Positions 59,677-64,000 of a stretch of 64,000 bases of DNA are shown piece by piece. Each line of letters begins with the position of its first letter. Position 1 is the stretch's first letter. Location: assembly GCA_003342895.1 (NCBI GenBank), contig PTFA01000038.1, positions 1,431,386 through 1,495,385 on the forward strand. The letters run 5' to 3'. Position numbers and translations under genes: made by a program. The notes below the pieces were generated by a model. That model made no database searches, was not told where the DNA came from, and was given only the letters and a program-made list of their open reading frames with translations. The DNA comes from Casuarius casuarius (taxonomy: Eukaryota; Chordata; Aves; Casuariiformes; Casuariidae).

Positions 59677-61560
59677 GAATTCCTATTTCAGTGGAGTTTA
59701 TGTGTGGATCAGTTCTGCAGAAGCTGAAAGGAGTCTGGCTAGATGTAGGCCGCTGCCAAAACGGGTGTAAGGTATCCAGCACATATTCTAGCACGCTGTG
59801 GGCTCTTTGAACTGATCAGCCTGAAGGGCAGAAAGTGATCTTTGAAACTGTGCAGTGAATGGTGAAAAAAATTGCCTAAAAATAGGTACCTTGTGCCATT
59901 TGGAAACCTCCAGAGTATTGCAATATCCCAGAGGATAGGAGGAGAGGACTCAGGACTTACGGAAGATCTGTGATGTTTTGCAGAAGCAACTGGGGACAAA
60001 GCAAGACATGTACAGCACCTGAAAGGACCCTGTGAACCTGTACTTTGGCAACTGAATCTGGCCACAGCTATCACAGATGACGAGTGGAATTCAGTGGAAT
60101 ATGCATGTGGAGACCTAGGGCAGAAGTGTCTAGTGCCATTTGAAATGCCTTACAGCATCTCACCTGGACTGCAACTGCCCTTCCAGGAGACAGGGGTGTC
60201 CTACAGCCCTGTGTCATATCTGCTAGCCCTGTGCAGGCCTCTCAGATCCATCCAATTTCAGGTCAGAAATGTCACTAGCTGCATATTTCTGGGACTTGAA
60301 TTTCACCCCATGTCAGTGGAGTCCAGTGATGGCTCAGCTGACCAAATGCAGATGTGATGCAAATGCACCTGAACGGCTCACTCTGGGCTTCTTGGCTGTA
60401 TTGACTGGCTCTTCTTTCACTACAAGGAGAGGTTAAGCATCAGCTCACATGTAGACACTTAGGTGTAGGTGCCTGAATTTAACCTGCAATTACCCTCATC
60501 TGTGAGAATTGCTGCTGGTCTCAGCAGCATGAAGAACCATGAGCTACACCTTCAGAGATGGTAGCGACACACAGAGCTCACAGCTGAGGCAAAGCTGCAC
60601 TGGAGAGGACACAATACCTGAGGGAAGGCATTTTCATACTGGGACCAGTGAACAGCATGTGCTTAACAGATCACTCACTTTGCAGACAAATCGCCCAAAA
60701 GAGTTTCAAACACAGACCCCAGAGAAGGTTCTTAATTCACTTTGTCCTTTCAAAATCTCATGCAAAAAACACATATTGTACTACACTAGCCAAATTTTAT
60801 TTTTCAGAAGTTTCTTGAGGATTTTGTGGTAAACTGTGCTAAGAACCCTAGTGGGAAAGACATGGTTTAGCTGAGTGAAATGGCAAACTACTGCTGTCCT
60901 TGGAAGCTTTGCTATCAACACCTGTGGGAGCAAGATTTCTCCTTCGAACACTTAATGTGTGTCAAGACCCCAGTTGGTGAGCATTACCTGGTAATGTCGT
61001 GGAGGGCAATATTGTCTCTATGGTGAATATTCAGAATTTTGTGCTTTTGCAAAATTCAAAGTATTGTCTGACGATCTCTGACTTGAGCCCAGAAGTTCCC
61101 GCAATCCAAACTGTCTGCTGCGGGCTTGCAAAGGCTGTGTTTGTTTCCTCTGTGCCATGTGTACGTTCTACACTCACTCTTTGCTGACAACGTGTCCAGA
61201 CCATCTCCTGGCCTCTGACCTATTTTATATTAACAAAGCCGTGGCTTCAAACTTAATCCCTTGACCAAATTTCTTGAGTCCTCCTATTTTTTGGCTTGTG
61301 CACCAAAGGCTCAGTTTAACCTTTTGCAATAACGAAACACTCCCTGGGATAATGCCTGAAGTCTCTGCCTGGTTAGCAATTATTTAAATACTCTGTTATG
61401 AATAGGATCAAAGCCTTCTCTTATTGAAACACTTCATTCCTGATGCCAGAAGTTGTCACCGCATGACAAATGGATTGCCTGTTCTCTTCTCACAAGTGTG
61501 CTCTAACCAGACAGGGCCGGGCAGCCTGTGGGACGGGGAGTTTAATTAATAACAATATTT
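59677..61560. other. non-coding stretch, nothing recognised
   Basis: No gene is recognised. The frames at 60094-60357 and 60539-60832 show no family resemblance. Confidence 0.45.
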
Positions 61561-61910
61561 AATTTCCACAATGAAACACTTAGAGCAGAATGAATATTGC
61601 AGCAGCCGCTGCGGTGCAGACGACGCGTCTGCCTCCAGTTGCGAGTATAAAGCAACCAGGCGCTCGTGAAGAATGACTCCATCAGCAAAAAGCATTGCCG
61701 CGTGTACCACGTCGTGCCTTAGCGCGAGCTTAATAACAAACGTCTCCAAGAGTTGCCTGAAATATTTCAGTCAGGTCAATTTTTCTCAGTTACTTAGCAG
61801 CCTAAGTGTCATAGTTCCTCCAGCTGATAGTAGCTATGGAAACCGTGACATCACGGCAGACATAGCGATACATAAAAATTCAAATGGCTGGGGACTGGTT
61901 GCTAGGAGAG
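61561..61910. promoter_or_regulatory. CpG-dense element with RFX X-box-like and CRE-like sites
   Basis: About 15 CpGs fall between 61606 and 61742, in sequence that otherwise has very few. Then come GTAGCTATGGAAAC at 61830-61843, which resembles the RFX X-box (GTTNCCATGGNAAC), CCGTGACATCACGG at 61843-61856, a near-palindrome related to the cyclic AMP response element, and GTTGCTAGGAGA at 61898-61909, a second X-box-like site. The clustering of a CpG island-like patch with RFX and CRE-type sites is typical of a regulatory element, perhaps for ciliary or neural genes. The minus frame of 67 codons here begins with TTG and I reject it as coding. No gene is adjacent in the window. Confidence 0.4.
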
Positions 61911-62229
61911 CTCAGCTCAGGAAAGTCATTGGGCAAGCAGCCAAGGAGCTGGAGTCTACTGAACATGTTGTACTTTACCCTGGTGATTTTATCCCCCTCC
62001 CCCTATTTTCCCTTTCACATGCAAAGCTTTTTTTTTTTTTCCCCCTCTATATTCACCCTTAAATTATCTCAGAAATTTCAACAATGGACTAATGAGTTGG
62101 TATAATAGCCGCACGTTACCACAGTGTGTGCAAGGTCATGAAAGAAAACCACATACTGTACTTACAATCAAAGAAAAGCCACCATCCACCGTCTTCTGAG
62201 CGCTCAGGTTATTATAAACGTGCATTTTG
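61911..62229. other. non-coding stretch
   Basis: Contains a 13-base T tract (62028-62040) followed by C. No gene is seen. Confidence 0.42.
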
Positions 62230-62307
62230 GATCACTTTTGGTCAAAGATTTTCCACTAAACTTTATGTGCACATAATTTAGTGGAAAATCTCTGACCAAA
62301 AATCATC
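62230..62307. repeat. 78-bp near-perfect inverted repeat
   Basis: The two arms pair at almost every position. TTATGTG at 62263-62269 pairs with CACATAA at 62270-62276, there is a two-base bulge (CT at 62261-62262), 25 bases at 62236-62260 pair with 62277-62301 with one mismatch, and the pairing continues to the ends with two more mismatches. The size fits either a small palindromic MITE or a microRNA-precursor-like hairpin. I see no flanking target duplication and no second copy in this window. The two arms are so alike that any age of decay must be small or selected against. Function is unknown. Confidence 0.75.
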
Positions 62308-62848
62308 AGAAATGAAGGTAATCTGAACCCAGGACTAGGAGTAATCTCTGTAGTGGGTAAAACCTCATATTGAAACCAGTCTGAATTTGAGAAGTAGAGC
62401 GTCTTCCAACAGGCTGAGTCACACCTGTTTTCTGGAGAGCTGGTGCTTCTCGGCTGGCAGGTTTGTACCACTGGTGGTTGAGGGAAACAAGTGAGGCAAG
62501 TTTCATAGGGAAAGGTGTTGGTTTTGGTTAGACTAAAATTGTTTTATTAGACCAAAACAGTTAGAAAATACAACAGCCAAGTTTTCAGGTGTGCAAACCC
62601 TGAGAAGATTTGGTGAAGCAGCTTGTTTGTTGCTTCCAGCATTGTCAGTTGGCCTGATACGGGATCTTGCACACAGGTCTGCTTACGTGCAGGTACATGC
62701 ATCTCCCCTGTTTATACCTTCAGTAAACACACACCTAAGATGTCCATGCTTCTGTGCAACAGATCCAGGGGTCCAGGTTTAAATTTATGTTTGTATGTGC
62801 ATGTATATAAATACATAAATATACATATAAATGTATTTTTTTCCCCAG
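62308..62848. other. non-coding stretch
   Basis: A short imperfect hairpin with an eight-base perfect stem (GTTTTGGT at 62521-62528 and ACCAAAAC at 62551-62558) is present. The stretch around 62790-62840 is AT-rich. The tract TATTTTTTTCCCCAG before 62849 is a strong acceptor match. Confidence 0.42.
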
Positions 62849-62881
62849 AAAGAAGTGTAACTTGCAGAGAAAGTTGCCCAG
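62849..62881 (+). other. candidate 33-nt microexon
   Basis: A strong acceptor tract of T and C ending in CAG at 62848 precedes 33 bases, which end in CCCAG before GTAAAT at 62882, a moderate donor. The length is a multiple of three. In the open frame 62623-62919 it would encode about eleven residues including VTCRESC. No family is recognised. A chance origin is possible. Confidence 0.17.
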
Positions 62882-64000
62882 GTAAATTTCCACGTGACCA
62901 CCCAAGCACTAACGAATGAGGAGATCTTAATAAAGGCAATATTCACACTGAATGGGGTTGGTAACTGACCAAATGGTCAAGTTGTGTTTGGGAGCTTCAG
63001 CCTAGGAGTTACTCATTGAAATTATCTGATTATTTGATAGACGCTTTTTTTCAGAAACTGGATGTGCAAAACTCTTAAAAGCCTAAAGAGAAACTGAGAA
63101 GGAAACAGAAAAAAAAAGTAATTGAATAAGTTATTTCTTATGAAAGTGTCTGATTCTTGAGAAACACACAAACACTCAATACCCCGGCCATCCATATCAA
63201 CCAGACACAACCTATTGATGCACACGAACATCATATGAAAATGAAATTACTTTCATTTATGTAAAGTGTGTTGTGACCCATTAAACAGCTAGTGCATTCT
63301 ACCCCAAAAGCAGCTGCAATTTAACTTACTGACTGCCCCACTGCAAGAGCTTATGCTGTGCAATAGGGTGCTAGGCAGAGATGTCTGAGCTGGCAGTGCT
63401 ACCTGGAGAGATCTCCAGCAGTGAAGGCACCTGGGTGTAGTCCTGGGTCCTAGACTCAACTGAGGCACAGCAACATACTGATTAAGCTAGATGGGTCAGA
63501 TCCTGAACCCACCTTGCTCTATCCACTTAGGCAACCTCTACTAGGCTCCCCTGCGTAAATGCACGGTGTGTATGTGATCTTAGTTTCCACGTCCCTCAGC
63601 TGAACTGGCATTGAAGAGCAAGTGAAGGGCTTTATGTTCATGTCATTGCTGATTCCTGGGTCAATCAGTGCCTCTAGCGAAAGTATCTGAGTTGTAGATA
63701 TTCTTTCATCTGCACACTATATCACTTGAACTCTGATAAAAGCTGGTTAACACAAATGCTCCGTGAACTTTTCCATTTATTACAAAGACACTACTTTTGT
63801 TGCTACATTGGTATATTATTCCTACTATTCCAACTATTATTCTAACTATTCCACTAATTTCCTGTAGGCTTTGGATCACCTTCCCAAAAACTGAATAAGA
63901 TACGTAGTGTTGAATCTGGGAAGGAAGCAAGAAACACATGGTTACCCCCAGGTTTAAATGAATGTTTTCTTGTACAATCTGTGGCAGCAGGGGCACTTGG
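62882..64000. other. non-coding stretch, nothing recognised
   Basis: No gene is recognised. Words at 63,495-63,545 (GGTCAGATCCTGAACCC) faintly recall the archosaur repeat type seen at 4,074, too weakly to call. The window ends without a feature at its edge. Confidence 0.45.

Noticed and set aside
61546..61749. Minus-strand open frame with a short stretch LFADG resembling the reverse transcriptase active site of LINEs.
   Set aside because: The motif is FADG rather than FADD, there is no other RT motif in register, the frame starts at TTG, and the region is a CpG-rich element rather than LINE-like DNA.
1..64000. Search for endogenous retrovirus or other viral sequence.
   Set aside because: I found no protease, reverse transcriptase or integrase motifs and no paired long terminal repeats.
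1..64000. Search for tRNA, rRNA, CRISPR or bacterial operon structure.
   Set aside because: No cloverleaf, direct-repeat array or tightly packed coding was seen; the DNA is vertebrate in character.

Overview
The window looks like 64 kb of amniote nuclear DNA that is almost entirely intergenic or deep intronic. I found no protein-coding gene that I can name, no RNA gene, no CRISPR array, and nothing prokaryotic or operon-like. Base composition is moderate, CpG is depleted except in a few small clusters, and open reading frames are short and scattered over all frames. The recognisable dispersed repeats are CR1 LINE fragments in a divergent form I associate with crocodilians, turtles and early-branching birds, together with old MIR-type core-SINE remnants. 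Repeat density is low and I saw no young avian CR1 head sequence. I favour a crocodilian, with turtle or palaeognath bird as alternatives. This is inference from repeat style, not an identification.

Layout. Positions 1-24,500 are single-copy-looking sequence with 59 isolated N calls, a 60-base gap at 14,483, a 53-bp tandem duplication at 3,174, TAA and TATT microsatellites, a MIR fragment near 9.5 kb and a short orphan CpG island at 24.5 kb. From 24.5 kb to the end the isolated Ns practically stop, with one at 55,264. That half holds three minus-strand CR1 fragments (51.0, 52.3 and 58.9 kb), several MIR remnants, and the longest open frame of the window (34,905-35,669, minus, 254 codons, no recognised domain).

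The most interesting structure is at small scale. First, there is a near-perfect 78-bp inverted repeat at 62,230-62,307. Second, a dense CpG cluster at 61,606-61,742 is followed by two RFX X-box-like sites and a CRE-like palindrome, which looks like a conserved regulatory element. Third, the plus strand carries several tiny exon-like modules with strong acceptor and donor consensus (28,014; 54,825; 62,849), plus two abutted acceptor/donor sites resembling recursive splice points (2,817 and 28,135). If real, these suggest the window lies in long introns of a plus-strand gene. About one or two such modules are expected by chance, so RNA evidence would decide.

No genes can be shown to work together here. 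The regulatory and splice calls are pattern-based candidates with low confidence, and the stretches where I see nothing are stated as such.
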